Origin: Acidobacteriota bacterium
GTDB lineage: Bacteria > Acidobacteriota > Thermoanaerobaculia > Multivoradales > JBCCEF01
Assembly (NCBI GenBank): GCA_039030395.1
Contig: JBCCEF010000011.1
Coordinates: 62,001 to 126,000 of the forward strand
Length of the DNA: 64,000 bases
Direction: 5' to 3'
Every line of letters begins with the position of its first letter. Position 1 is the stretch's first letter. Shown in pieces: positions 24,861 through 32,561 of the stretch. Under the pieces are notes generated by a model. It searched no databases. It saw only the letters and a list, made by a program, of their open reading frames with translations, and had not been told where the DNA came from. The position numbers and the translations under genes are program-made.

Positions 24861-24896
24861 ACCAACTCTCCGCCCGAGTACCCTGACGGGACGGGC

Positions 24897-24937
24897 CTCC
24901 CTCCCCCGGACCGTCACCGGCCCATTGGGGGAGGGAG
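24897..24937. terminator. perfect hairpin between convergent genes
   Basis: CTCCCTCCCCC (24897-24907) pairs over all 11 bases with GGGGGAGGGAG (24927-24937) around a 19-base loop. It lies midway between the ends of the membrane gene (+) and the small membrane gene (-), fitting a bidirectional transcription stop, although no T run follows. Confidence 0.5.
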
Positions 24938-24958
24938 CGAGGACAGCCCACGGCCGCC

Positions 24959-25255
24959 CTAGGCTTCGTTCCCGCTCAACAGCTCCAAGGCGGCGAGCAC
25001 TCGCTGGGTGTTCTGTCGCATGTAGGCCCCTAGGGCCAACAGGCCGATGCCGAGGGTTCCGTACACGAGGCCCGCCGACAGGAAGATGAGAACGTGTAGG
25101 CGATCGCCGAAGTCCATACAGAAGATGATGGCCAGGAACAGCACGAGTTCCCAAGCGGCGATGAAAATGAACAGGTTGCGAACGTGTTTCTCGCTCTTCT
25201 TGACTTCGTCGAGAGCTGCCCGGCGGCGCTGATCCAGATTGGATGAGTTGCTCAT
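24959..25255 (-). CDS. small two-helix membrane protein downstream of an ECF sigma factor
   Basis: 98 aa. A charged N-terminal helix (SNLDQRRRAALDEVKKSEKHVRN) is followed by two membrane helices (LFIFIAAWELVLFLAIIF and LIFLSAGLVYGTLGIGLLAL) and a short tail. GGAGA precedes the ATG. It is the third gene of a sigma factor operon (gap 20 bp to the 39-codon gene). By position it may belong to the sigma factor's control or output, but no anti-sigma zinc motif is present. Confidence 0.7.
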   Translation of the reverse strand: MSNSSNLDQRRRAALDEVKKSEKHVRNLFIFIAAWELVLFLAIIFCMDFGDRLHVLIFLSAGLVYGTLGIGLLALGAYMRQNTQRVLAALELLSGNEA

Positions 25256-25275
25256 GGGGGGTCTCCAAAGATTCT

Positions 25276-25395
25276 CTATTGGCCGAGAACGCCAAATTTG
25301 TACAGCAAGGCGACGAGGATCACGACCTCGACGAGGGCGAAAAGGAGCACTCGTTGGACACGTACTCTGCGTCCCTTCGGGGTAGCTGTGGACAT
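25276..25395 (-). CDS. 39-codon single-pass membrane protein
   Basis: MSTATPKGRRVRVQRVLLFA continues into one hydrophobic helix ending FGVLGQ. A basic N-terminus followed by a single membrane helix fits a small inner-membrane protein. The ATG has GGGAGA upstream and lies 13 bp after the sigma factor stop; the next gene starts 20 bp later. Size, ribosome binding site and tight spacing support it as a real gene. Confidence 0.6.
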   Translation of the reverse strand: MSTATPKGRRVRVQRVLLFALVEVVILVALLYKFGVLGQ

Positions 25396-25408
25396 AGGGT
25401 CTCCCGGG

Positions 25409-25954
25409 TTAATGTTTCGGATGTTTCTTCGAGCGCAGGATGGACAATCCGTAGGCAAGCCGTGATTTGGCGGTGCCGAGGGGTAGCCCCAGTACGTCGG
25501 CCACTTCCTGCAGCGAGTGTTCTTCCTGATAGTGCAAAAGAAGGACGGCCCGGCTCGCCGGTGGAACGCTCTCGACAAGCGCTGGAAGTTCGGCAATCCG
25601 TACCGCGAAGTCAGCAGGGCTCGGGGTGTTGTCGGCCACCTCTTCGAGGGATTCTTCCTCTACCATCTGACGACGCCATCGGCGCTCCCGACGCACACAC
25701 CGTATGGCCTCGCGGCTGGCGATCCGGAAGGCCCAGGAGTGGAAGAGGCGAGGCTCCCTCAACCACTTCAGTTTGCGGCAGACCAGAACGAGAACGTCTT
25801 GCAGAACGTCTTCGGACAGGGCATGGTCGCCGACGATTCCGCGGATCAAGCGAAACAGCGATCCCTGCACACCCTCGAGCAGAGAATCGAGCGCTTCCAG
25901 ATCTCCGGATTGGGCCCGGAGGATCCAAAGAGCTTCTTGTTTCGATGTCTTCAC
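25409..25954 (-). CDS. ECF-type RNA polymerase sigma factor
   Basis: 181 aa from a GTG start with AGGAG upstream. The sigma region 2 pattern is in QGSLFRLIRGIVGDHALSED followed by VLQDVLVLVCRKL and the FHSWAFRIASREAIRCVRRE segment. The region 4 helix-turn-helix is LQEVADVLGLPLGTAKSRLA near the C-terminus. It heads a three-gene operon with two small membrane proteins. No conventional anti-sigma factor with a zinc-binding motif is adjacent; the small membrane proteins are the only candidates. Confidence 0.9.
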   Translation of the reverse strand: MKTSKQEALWILRAQSGDLEALDSLLEGVQGSLFRLIRGIVGDHALSEDVLQDVLVLVCRKLKWLREPRLFHSWAFRIASREAIRCVRRERRWRRQMVEEESLEEVADNTPSPADFAVRIAELPALVESVPPASRAVLLLHYQEEHSLQEVADVLGLPLGTAKSRLAYGLSILRSKKHPKH

Positions 25955-26164
25955 GGAACGCCTCGCTCCTCTCCGACTAGATGGCGAATACTGGGCGCGG
26001 TGGCATCGGCCACCGCCGGACTCGCCTTCACTCTAGTAAGAGGTCGGGCGGTGCCGCAGGGTTCGGTTGTGGCCCGAGAAATCGAGGCAAGAGAAATCAC
26101 CCCGGAAGTCAGGAGGCGGGATGGTCGAGAACCCTCCCGGAAGCGGGTTTCTGAGGAGGTCGGC

Positions 26165-26503
26165 CTAGAGACCCAGCACCAACCTCAGGCCCTCATCGAG
26201 CGTCGAGAGCTGGGCGGCCGGGAGTCTCCCGGCTCGCTCGAGTAGGTCGGAGCGTAGAACTTTCTGCACGTCGTAGACGTTGGCGACGGAAGGCTTCGGC
26301 AGGCCCGTGCATCGCCGATCAAAACGCACCGTTCCGGGCAGGCCCTCAAGGTGCAGGCGACTGGTCAAGGGAACGGCGAGGAAGCTCCGCACACGGGGAT
26401 CTTTGAGCCGGTCGCTTTGCACGATGACCGCGGGACGGCGTTTGTCGAGGCGAACCCACCACACGTCTCCTCGCGACGGCAGGGATTCACCAGTCGTCGG
26501 CAC
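26165..26503 (-). CDS. PemK/MazF-family toxin
   Basis: 112 aa from a GTG at 26501-26503. The MazF pattern is clear: GDVWWVRLDKRRPAVIVQSD at the N-terminus, RVRSFLAVPLTSRLHLEGLP, then PSVANVYDVQKVLRSDLLER, where the usual N-x-D-x segment for RNA cleavage is replaced by ANVYDVQ. It would be an endoribonuclease toxin. The start overlaps the antitoxin gene end by 17 bp, as in many toxin-antitoxin pairs. Confidence 0.85.
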   Translation of the reverse strand: MPTTGESLPSRGDVWWVRLDKRRPAVIVQSDRLKDPRVRSFLAVPLTSRLHLEGLPGTVRFDRRCTGLPKPSVANVYDVQKVLRSDLLERAGRLPAAQLSTLDEGLRLVLGL

Positions 26504-26723
26504 CGTACTCCTCCGCTGTCCGGCCCCGTTGATACTCGCGCCAGCTTTCTTCGTCTTCGACGATGTCCCAGCCGTGTCGATCGAGATAGGTCCGCAATTG
26601 CTTCTGCTGACGCTCGGCCTTGAGCAACTCGGCGAGTAGACCGGATCGGGTCGTCCCTCGGCTCCGAGCCTCCTCGTCGGCAAAGGTCACCAGATCATCG
26701 GGAAGGGAGATTCCAACTTTCAT
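26487..26723 (-). CDS. ribbon-helix-helix antitoxin of the MazF-like toxin
   Basis: 78 aa from the ATG at 26721-26723. The N-terminus MKVGISLPDDLVTFADEEAR and RSRGTTRSGLLAELLKAERQ form a typical ribbon-helix-helix DNA-binding unit. The C-terminal 30 residues are acidic (DIVEDEESWREYQRGR), the likely toxin-binding tail. It precedes and overlaps the toxin gene. It probably represses its own promoter. Confidence 0.85.
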   Translation of the reverse strand: MKVGISLPDDLVTFADEEARSRGTTRSGLLAELLKAERQQKQLRTYLDRHGWDIVEDEESWREYQRGRTAEEYGADDW

Positions 26724-26843
26724 CCTTAGATCATACCAAAGTAAAGAAAGGGGTATGACTCCGGGGCAGAAGAAGCTGGCTGACCCCAACCTAGTCGAAC
26801 TCAAACCGAGCAGGCATTCAAGGCCGCCGATCCAGTCACAAGA

Positions 26844-27911
26844 TCAGCGAGAACCCTGCGCTTTCTCTGCCTTGCGAGCCTTCCGAATCGCGGAGTAGAC
26901 GCGCCGTTCGAGTTCCTTGCGGAGGTATTCACCCCAGCCGCTCACTCGGTACACCACGCGCCCTTGGTGGTCGAGAACGACATAGGTTGGATAGGTCTTC
27001 ACCAAGAAGGAATCACGGCCGATCTGCCCGCCTTGATCCCAGACTTGGGTCCAGGTGATGTCGTGGTCCGCCACGTACTGCTCCAGGACCTCGCGGGAGG
27101 AGTCGTTGCTGACGCCGACCAACCGGAACGGCTCATCATGGTGCCGCTTGGCGAGCCGGCCAAGGGCGGGAGTGGCCTTGCGGCAGGGAGGGCACCAGGT
27201 GCCCCAGAAGTCGAGCAGGATCACCTCGCCGGCGAAGTCATCCGGGGTCAGGTACTCCCCTTTGAGGGTCACCATAGCGAAGTCCGGAACCAGGGCCTCG
27301 CGCGATCGGTCCGGATTGTCGAGCAGGGAGCGGGCGCGGGCCGCGCTCGGTCCCGTGGGATCCCCGGCCAGGAACTCTTCGAGCAAAGCGATGCCTTCCT
27401 CGTCGCGCCCAAGGCGCATCACCGTTTCGGCGAGGTTGAGCTTCAGTACCGGATCCTCGCCGCCCGCGCTCTCCAGGGCCGCTCGGAAGCTGCCTTCCGC
27501 CTCCGCCAGTAGCTCGTTTTCCTTCTTGCCGGAAGCTCGGGCCAGGAGGGTGAGTCCGAGCACCTTGTAGGCGGCGGACCTCAAGTAGGCATCCGCGCCA
27601 GCGAGCTCGATGGCGCGACGGGCCGTCTTTTCGGACTCTACCCAGGCCTGGAGACGTTGGTAGCCGATCGCCAGGGCCACGGCCGCCTCCGGATGGGCCT
27701 TTTCGCCGAGTTTGTCGGCCTTGCGGAAGGCACGGACGGCGTCGTCGACCCGCCGCCGCTGCAACAACTCATAGCCCTTGGCGAGCTCGGCCTTGATCTC
27801 CTCGTCCACGGAGGAAGAATCTCCAGCCTCCGCGGACAGCGGTGCCACCAACAGCGACAGCAAGAAGATGGTCAGAAGAAGGCGAAGGGGAAAGGAAAAG
27901 CTGATCGTCAT
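26844..27911 (-). CDS. exported TPR protein with C-terminal TlpA-like thioredoxin domain
   Basis: 355 aa. Signal peptide (LLLTIFLLSLLVAPLSAEA), then helical TPR-like repeats (about residues 35-190) and a thioredoxin-fold domain from about 205. The active site is WCPPC in LLDFWGTWCPPCRKA, with the cis-Pro segment KTYPTYVVLDHQGRVV. The VPDFAMVTLKGEYLTPDDF start is typical for TlpA/ResA-like proteins. It probably reduces or shuffles disulfides in envelope proteins; the TPR half suggests a partner protein. The ATG follows GGGAG. The upstream gap 27912-28043 contains no gene. Confidence 0.9.
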   Translation of the reverse strand: MTISFSFPLRLLLTIFLLSLLVAPLSAEAGDSSSVDEEIKAELAKGYELLQRRRVDDAVRAFRKADKLGEKAHPEAAVALAIGYQRLQAWVESEKTARRAIELAGADAYLRSAAYKVLGLTLLARASGKKENELLAEAEGSFRAALESAGGEDPVLKLNLAETVMRLGRDEEGIALLEEFLAGDPTGPSAARARSLLDNPDRSREALVPDFAMVTLKGEYLTPDDFAGEVILLDFWGTWCPPCRKATPALGRLAKRHHDEPFRLVGVSNDSSREVLEQYVADHDITWTQVWDQGGQIGRDSFLVKTYPTYVVLDHQGRVVYRVSGWGEYLRKELERRVYSAIRKARKAEKAQGSR

Positions 27912-28043
27912 GACTCGACTCCCGGTATGAGCGCCAGTTAGCGATACACGCTCTGCACCAACTCAACGCAAATTCCGACAGTCATCATGTACGACAATGT
28001 TGACAGGTTAACAATTTCAATTCGGGAGTTCGCCCCGAAGGGA

Positions 28044-28231
28044 TCAGAGTCGGCGACCGCTCGGGCCGCCGATCCCATCGACATACGGAACGAAGAGGCA
28101 ACTCTCCGACGAGGCTTCGTTGCCGTCGGCGTCGGTGGCGAGGATCTGGGATTTGCTCGCGTCGCCGGAATCGAGCAGTTCGTCCGGCACCGAGAGGTCG
28201 AGGACCTCCGGCGGCCTAGAGCCGCCGGAGG
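28044..28231 (-). pseudogene. possible C-terminal scrap of a secreted protein
   Basis: On the minus strand the frame reads PPEVLDLSVPDELLDSGDAS, then SQILATDADGNEASSESCLF and VPYVDGIGG before a stop. The composition is that of a real protein rather than random high-GC sequence, but no start codon, ribosome binding site or upstream part is present because the M23 peptidase gene occupies the upstream sequence in another frame. Best read as a gene end left by rearrangement. The 5' part of this gap (27912-28043) shows no gene. Confidence 0.35.
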
Positions 28232-28233
28232 TC
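28203..28233. terminator. 13-bp perfect hairpin at the M23 gene end
   Basis: GACCTCCGGCGGC (28203-28215) and GCCGCCGGAGGTC (28221-28233) form a perfect 13-bp stem around a five-base loop. The right arm overlaps the stop codon of the M23 peptidase gene. No T tract follows on the minus strand, so a terminator or RNA-stabilising role is inferred from position and strength. Confidence 0.5.
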
Positions 28234-29065
28234 AGGGCGCAGGCTGCACGGCGGGGATCTCCCCGAACCGATCGCGCAGCCAGTCCGGGTCGATTCGCGC
28301 TCCTCTCCAGCGCAATCCGAGATGAAGGTGCGGACCCGTAGAGCGGCCGGTAGAGCCGACCTCGCCGAGGGCGTCCCCCTTCTCCACCATCGCTCCTGCC
28401 TCGAGAGGAGCCTCCTGCATGTGAAAGTACATGCTGACCAGGCCATGGCCGTGGTTCACGTAGGTGGCGAGTCCGGAGAAAAAGTGCTCTTCGACCAGCG
28501 CGACTTTGCCGGCCTCGACCGCCTTCACGGCCGTACCCGCGGGAATCGCATAGTCGGTCCCGGTGTGAGGATTCTTGGGCTCGCCGTTGAAGATCCGCCT
28601 GGCGCCGAACCCGCCACCCTCGGGCAGATTGTCCGACGGCGGTCCCAAGGGCAAGGTGAAGAGAGGCGGCGTGGACCAACCTCTTCGGAACAAAGGCTTG
28701 ACCTTCGCCTGCTCTCGGTGGTGCCGCGCCAGATCCTCCGGGCTCAGATCAACAAATCGGTCGTCCGGAAACTCGATCTCCTGGGTTTCGAACTCGCGCT
28801 CCGTGATGACCAACCAACCGGTCTCGGAGGCACCTCCTCGCAGATAGGCAGCGATCTCCACGTGACCCGGCCGACGGCCGAAGTCCACCGGAAACCAACA
28901 GCTTCCATCGACGGGCCGAAAGGTCCGGCCGTCCATACCGCAGGCTTCAATGCCGTCGGCATCCCAACGGGCAACACCTCCCTGCTCCACTTCCACCCGC
29001 GAATCGGCCAGCGCCATGGCGCTGGCCACCCAGCAGCAAAATACAAAGAGAATCAATCGCTGCAT
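28232..29065 (-). CDS. secreted M23-family metallopeptidase
   Basis: 277 aa with a signal peptide (LILFVFCCWVASAMALADS). The M23 (LytM/lysostaphin) zinc site is visible: His and Asp in NPHTGTDYAIPAG (about residues 170-180), a further His in YVNHGHGLVSMYFHMQ and the HLHLGL motif near residue 250. The N-terminal half (about 25-130) is an unassigned beta domain. Expected to cut peptidoglycan cross-links or to serve as an envelope scaffold. It follows the GlsB-like gene by 9 bp, so the two are probably co-transcribed. Confidence 0.9.
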   Translation of the reverse strand: MQRLILFVFCCWVASAMALADSRVEVEQGGVARWDADGIEACGMDGRTFRPVDGSCWFPVDFGRRPGHVEIAAYLRGGASETGWLVITEREFETQEIEFPDDRFVDLSPEDLARHHREQAKVKPLFRRGWSTPPLFTLPLGPPSDNLPEGGGFGARRIFNGEPKNPHTGTDYAIPAGTAVKAVEAGKVALVEEHFFSGLATYVNHGHGLVSMYFHMQEAPLEAGAMVEKGDALGEVGSTGRSTGPHLHLGLRWRGARIDPDWLRDRFGEIPAVQPAP

Positions 29066-29074
29066 GGGATTCGG

Positions 29075-29320
29075 TCAAGCTCGTTTGATGAGCCCGATGA
29101 TCAAGAGCAGCAGCACGGCGCCGATGGTGGCGCTCAGGATGGCTCCGAGAATCCCGCTCCCCAGGGAGATGCCCAGGTAGGGGAAGAGAAAACCACCGAG
29201 CAAGCCCCCCAGAATCCCAAGGATCAAATTGCCCACCAGCCCCAGTCCGCGCCCCTTCATGAGGACTCCGGCCAGCCAACCGGCGATGGCTCCAACGATC
29301 AAGAACCAGATGATGTCCAT
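29075..29320 (-). CDS. GlsB/YeaQ/YmgE-family membrane protein
   Basis: 81 aa from the ATG at 29318-29320; a longer reading to 29404 lacks a ribosome binding site. The pattern IVGAIAGWLAGVLMKGRGLG and LVGNLILGILGGLLGGFLFP is the transglycosylase-associated/YeaQ family with three Gly-rich membrane helices. The family is linked to envelope stress. It sits upstream of the M23 peptidase on the same strand. Confidence 0.88.
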   Translation of the reverse strand: MDIIWFLIVGAIAGWLAGVLMKGRGLGLVGNLILGILGGLLGGFLFPYLGISLGSGILGAILSATIGAVLLLLIIGLIKRA

Positions 29321-29541
29321 TCGTCGCTCCTCCCTTCGACCGTCCAACGGTCGAATGATTGGTTTTGGGAGACGGCCCCTGCCACCTCCAGCATCAGAAG
29401 GCACTCAGCCTCGTGAGCAACGGTCAGAACATGGGCCGTCATCGGACCCTCACTTCATGGGAACGAAGGGAACTCTACCAGCTTTCGCCCTGGCGAAGGG
29501 CCGGGTGGCGGCACCCCTCACCCTCGACCCCTCGGCGCCGG

Positions 29542-30048
29542 TCAGGCCAGATCCTCCGGCTCCACCCCCGCCGCCTGCTGGAGCAAGGACCTGGGATTCC
29601 AGGACGGGCTGACACCCAAAATCTTGCCGTCCCGGGTTTTCACCAAGAGCCAACCGGTCGCCTGCAGCTTCGCGCCGCTCGCTTCGAGCACCTTGCCGTC
29701 GGTCACCCGATTGTTGCCCAGGCGCACTTCACCGGTATGGGTGCCGGAGGCGTGGATGAGAACCAGGGCCCGGCCCTGGTCGTCCCAGAAGGCATCGGTG
29801 ACGTTCACCTCAAAGTCCGGGAAGGCAGCATGGTTGGCACGCACCTCTTGCAGCATGGAGCGCCCGCCCATTCCGCTCACCCGGGTGGGACCGATGGTCC
29901 GGTCTTCGTTCCAGGCGAAGGAGTGAGGCATCAGGGCGGTGACGGCACCCTCGTCCTGCTGGTTCCAGACTTCGTCGACCAGGCGCCGGGCGAGACCGAC
30001 GGCCTGCGGTTCCGCGGGTGCCGATTGCGGGATGGCGGGAGAGTTCAT
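29542..30048 (-). CDS. SnoaL-like / NTF2-fold protein
   Basis: 168 aa. The fold pattern is LARRLVDEVWNQQDEGAVTA, then ANHAAFPDFEVNVTDAFWDD and ALVLIHASGTHTGEVRLG, as in SnoaL-like ester cyclases and related NTF2-fold proteins. No specific catalytic set can be named. It lies 14 bp downstream of paralog A (30063-32408) and is probably co-transcribed with it. The region 29405-29541 after its end shows no gene. Confidence 0.82.
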   Translation of the reverse strand: MNSPAIPQSAPAEPQAVGLARRLVDEVWNQQDEGAVTALMPHSFAWNEDRTIGPTRVSGMGGRSMLQEVRANHAAFPDFEVNVTDAFWDDQGRALVLIHASGTHTGEVRLGNNRVTDGKVLEASGAKLQATGWLLVKTRDGKILGVSPSWNPRSLLQQAAGVEPEDLA

Positions 30049-30062
30049 GGCAGTTCCTCCGA

Positions 30063-32408
30063 TCAGTCCGTCGGCGGCCGGAGCACGAGAACTTCCTTGT
30101 CTCCTTGAGCTGGCGGCAGTGACTTCTCTTCGCCTTCGGTGGTGAAGAGGGTGAGTTGGTAGGTGTAGGTGTGACGGTCCGGCGCACCCAGGCGGAAGCG
30201 CCAGAACAGCGGCGTACCGAAGTCCGTGATCTCCAGGGTCTTCTCCACCCGAATGTCCGCCGCCGCATCGTGGAATTCCAGATGCAGAGTGCCAAAAGCG
30301 AAGCCCTTGTCCTTGAGCAGGTAGGGCGAGATCTGTACTCGGTATCCGAAGGGGTCGCCGAGGGCAAGAACCGACTTGTCGGACTTCTGCCAGTCGTCCT
30401 CGCGGGTGACGCCGTCGGCGTAGAACACGGTGGTCTGGTACTCGTACTCCCGCCGATCGTCGTTGAGCAGCGGCACCTCCCAAACCTTGGAGTCATCTTC
30501 ACCGGACAAAGTGAAGATGTCGTCCACCAGGTAATCGCCGTCGCGGTAGCGCATCGCCACCACCACCTTGGACAACATGCCGCCATCGCCGAAGGAACCG
30601 GCCGGCACGATCGCCACTTCCATGCTTTCCTGCTGCGGTTGGTTGATGATCAAGCGGCCGGAGCGAGAGCTTTCCGGAGCATGCTCGATCTTCTGGCCGG
30701 TCTGGTCGACGAAGGTGATCTGGTAGTGGTAGGGCTCGTCGAGAGCCTTGGCGATCACCTGGTTCCACAGGAAGCTCTGGTTGCCTTCGTTGAGGGCGAA
30801 TTCCGTTTCCTTGCGGTCACTGCCGCCGCCGAACCACATCTTCACGAAGACGGACTTCACCTGCTCCCAGTTCACCAACCCGAGGAATACCTCCACCCGC
30901 AGAATGCCCATGCGGTCGGTGTCGAGCACCAGAATGGTCTCGTCGGTCTTGCCCTTGACGGTGTAGGTCTCGTCGGTGCCGCGGTAGAAGACCTCGTATT
31001 CGTAGTCGTAGGACTTCTTGTCCGGATCGGCCAGGAAAGTGAGGAAATTCTGCGGCTGGGAATCCTTGCGGAAGGCGAAGTCCTTGACCTCGTGGACGCT
31101 CCCCTGGCTGCCCCGTTCGTCGTACTCCAGGTGGGCCTTGACCAGGTCGACGGGATCCTCTTCGAAATCGGAGGTGCAGAGCACCTGCACGTCGAGGTAC
31201 TTGTAGTAGTCGTGATCGAGGTCGATCTGGACCCGGAAGTCGTCCGGATCGTGTCCGGCGAGCACGCCGGTCATGTTGGCGTTGGGCCCCAGGTGGCCCT
31301 CGATCACCGCCTTGCTGGTGAAGTGGTGGTTGAGGGTCGCCGACATCTCCTCGTTCCACTCCTTCAGGTTGTAGTAGTCGATGGTGTGGCTGCCGTACTT
31401 TTTGCCGTCGTGCTCGGCCAGCTCCGTCTCGAGCTCCGGCTGGTCGGCGAACTGCGCTTCGGCGCCGGGATTCCACTGCAGGAAGGTGGCGGCGAGAAAC
31501 TCGCTGATCATTTCGTTGCCGGAGCGGATGAGCTCTTCGGTGATCTCCGGCGACACGACGTCCGCGCCGGCTCCCGGAGTGATCGTCACCCGCGAGTTCT
31601 GGCTGTCTTCCGCCACGATACCCAGGGTCTCGCGAGCGCTGATGCTCTGGGTGCGGCCGAAGGTGCGGCGAGTGCTGTTGCCGGAACGTCGCACGGACCA
31701 GGAGGCCCGGTCGCTCAAGTTCTGCCACTGCTCCTGGGTGGCTTCGTAGGTCTTCTTGGCGTCGCACCAAACGGACATGCGCACGGCGTTCAGACGGTGG
31801 TCGAAGGAGAGGTCGTAGGCCACCCGTAGGGCGGCGAGATCGCGCTCCATCATTTCCCACAGCATCACCGCCCCGTCCTGTGACAGCTTGGCCATGAAGG
31901 AGGCCCGCTGGCGGCCGACCATCGACACCCGGCCGACTCCCACCAGGCTGTTGATGAACTCACTGCCGGGCATCACCGTGCCGTCGTCGCCGGTGGTCTC
32001 GCCGAGAATGGCGAGGGTCACCAGGCCGTCTTTGATCGGCACCGTGCCGAGCTTGATGGCGGCGGCCAGATCGCGGGCATCCGCCGCGAGCTGAGGGTTG
32101 CGGCGCGCCACCCGCCGCTGCGCCTTGGGATCCGATGCGATGGCCTCGCGGATCTCCCGCTCCTGTTCATCGGTGGGCCGCAGCTCCACCGAAAGCGACA
32201 GGATGCCGCCGCCGAGGCGGGTTTTGCGCTCTTCTTCCGTGAGCTGCGACACATCGCGCCGATACATGGCGAGGGAAATCGAGGGTTTCCCGTTCTCGTC
32301 CATCGCCAGGGTGGGCGCTTGGGGCATGACGTACCAGGCCAGGGCGTCGACGTCGTCGCGGTACACCTGGCAGCCGGCGATTTCTCTTTGTCCATTCAGT
32401 GTGATCAT
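30063..32408 (-). CDS. paralog A: large beta-rich protein of an unrecognised family
   Basis: 781 aa from the ATG at 32406-32408 (GAGGAGA upstream); the open frame continues to 33815 but overlaps gene B antisense and has no support. First shared block VYRDDVDALAWYVMPQAPTL (residues 15-34), second GGGILSLSVEL (67-77), third YDLSFDHRLNAVRMSVWCD (198-216). The remainder consists of tandem segments of about 100 aa with a pattern such as VAMRYRDGDYLVDDIF, a W in the middle and a Y-x-Y strand near the end. The last segment ends in KEVLVLRPP, like paralog B. No signal peptide, membrane helix or catalytic motif is visible. It belongs with B and I to a WCD-containing subgroup. Function unknown. Confidence 0.85.
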   Translation of the reverse strand: MITLNGQREIAGCQVYRDDVDALAWYVMPQAPTLAMDENGKPSISLAMYRRDVSQLTEEERKTRLGGGILSLSVELRPTDEQEREIREAIASDPKAQRRVARRNPQLAADARDLAAAIKLGTVPIKDGLVTLAILGETTGDDGTVMPGSEFINSLVGVGRVSMVGRQRASFMAKLSQDGAVMLWEMMERDLAALRVAYDLSFDHRLNAVRMSVWCDAKKTYEATQEQWQNLSDRASWSVRRSGNSTRRTFGRTQSISARETLGIVAEDSQNSRVTITPGAGADVVSPEITEELIRSGNEMISEFLAATFLQWNPGAEAQFADQPELETELAEHDGKKYGSHTIDYYNLKEWNEEMSATLNHHFTSKAVIEGHLGPNANMTGVLAGHDPDDFRVQIDLDHDYYKYLDVQVLCTSDFEEDPVDLVKAHLEYDERGSQGSVHEVKDFAFRKDSQPQNFLTFLADPDKKSYDYEYEVFYRGTDETYTVKGKTDETILVLDTDRMGILRVEVFLGLVNWEQVKSVFVKMWFGGGSDRKETEFALNEGNQSFLWNQVIAKALDEPYHYQITFVDQTGQKIEHAPESSRSGRLIINQPQQESMEVAIVPAGSFGDGGMLSKVVVAMRYRDGDYLVDDIFTLSGEDDSKVWEVPLLNDDRREYEYQTTVFYADGVTREDDWQKSDKSVLALGDPFGYRVQISPYLLKDKGFAFGTLHLEFHDAAADIRVEKTLEITDFGTPLFWRFRLGAPDRHTYTYQLTLFTTEGEEKSLPPAQGDKEVLVLRPPTD

Positions 32409-32479
32409 GTTTTTGGTCTCCTCAGTTGTAACCCTTAGGAGGTCTCCTTCGCCGGTCGTTACGACAGGCCGATCGAGAA

Positions 32480-32493
32480 AGAGAAATTTCTCT
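32480..32493. promoter_or_regulatory. 14-bp perfect palindrome in the divergent A/B promoter region
   Basis: AGAGAAATTTCTCT is fully palindromic and lies almost exactly at the centre of the 153-bp region between the divergent starts of paralogs A (32408) and B (32562). Position and symmetry suggest an operator for a dimeric regulator. No promoter boxes are clear. Confidence 0.4.
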
Positions 32494-32561
32494 GCGATGC
32501 GCCGGTCCGAAAGGTAGAGACCGACGATGACGAGGACCCCTGAGATCGGGAGGACGACGGA

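Noticed and set aside
30156-31829. 557-codon ORF antisense to paralog A
   Set aside because: His/Val/Glu-rich shadow with no domain pattern and no ribosome binding site.
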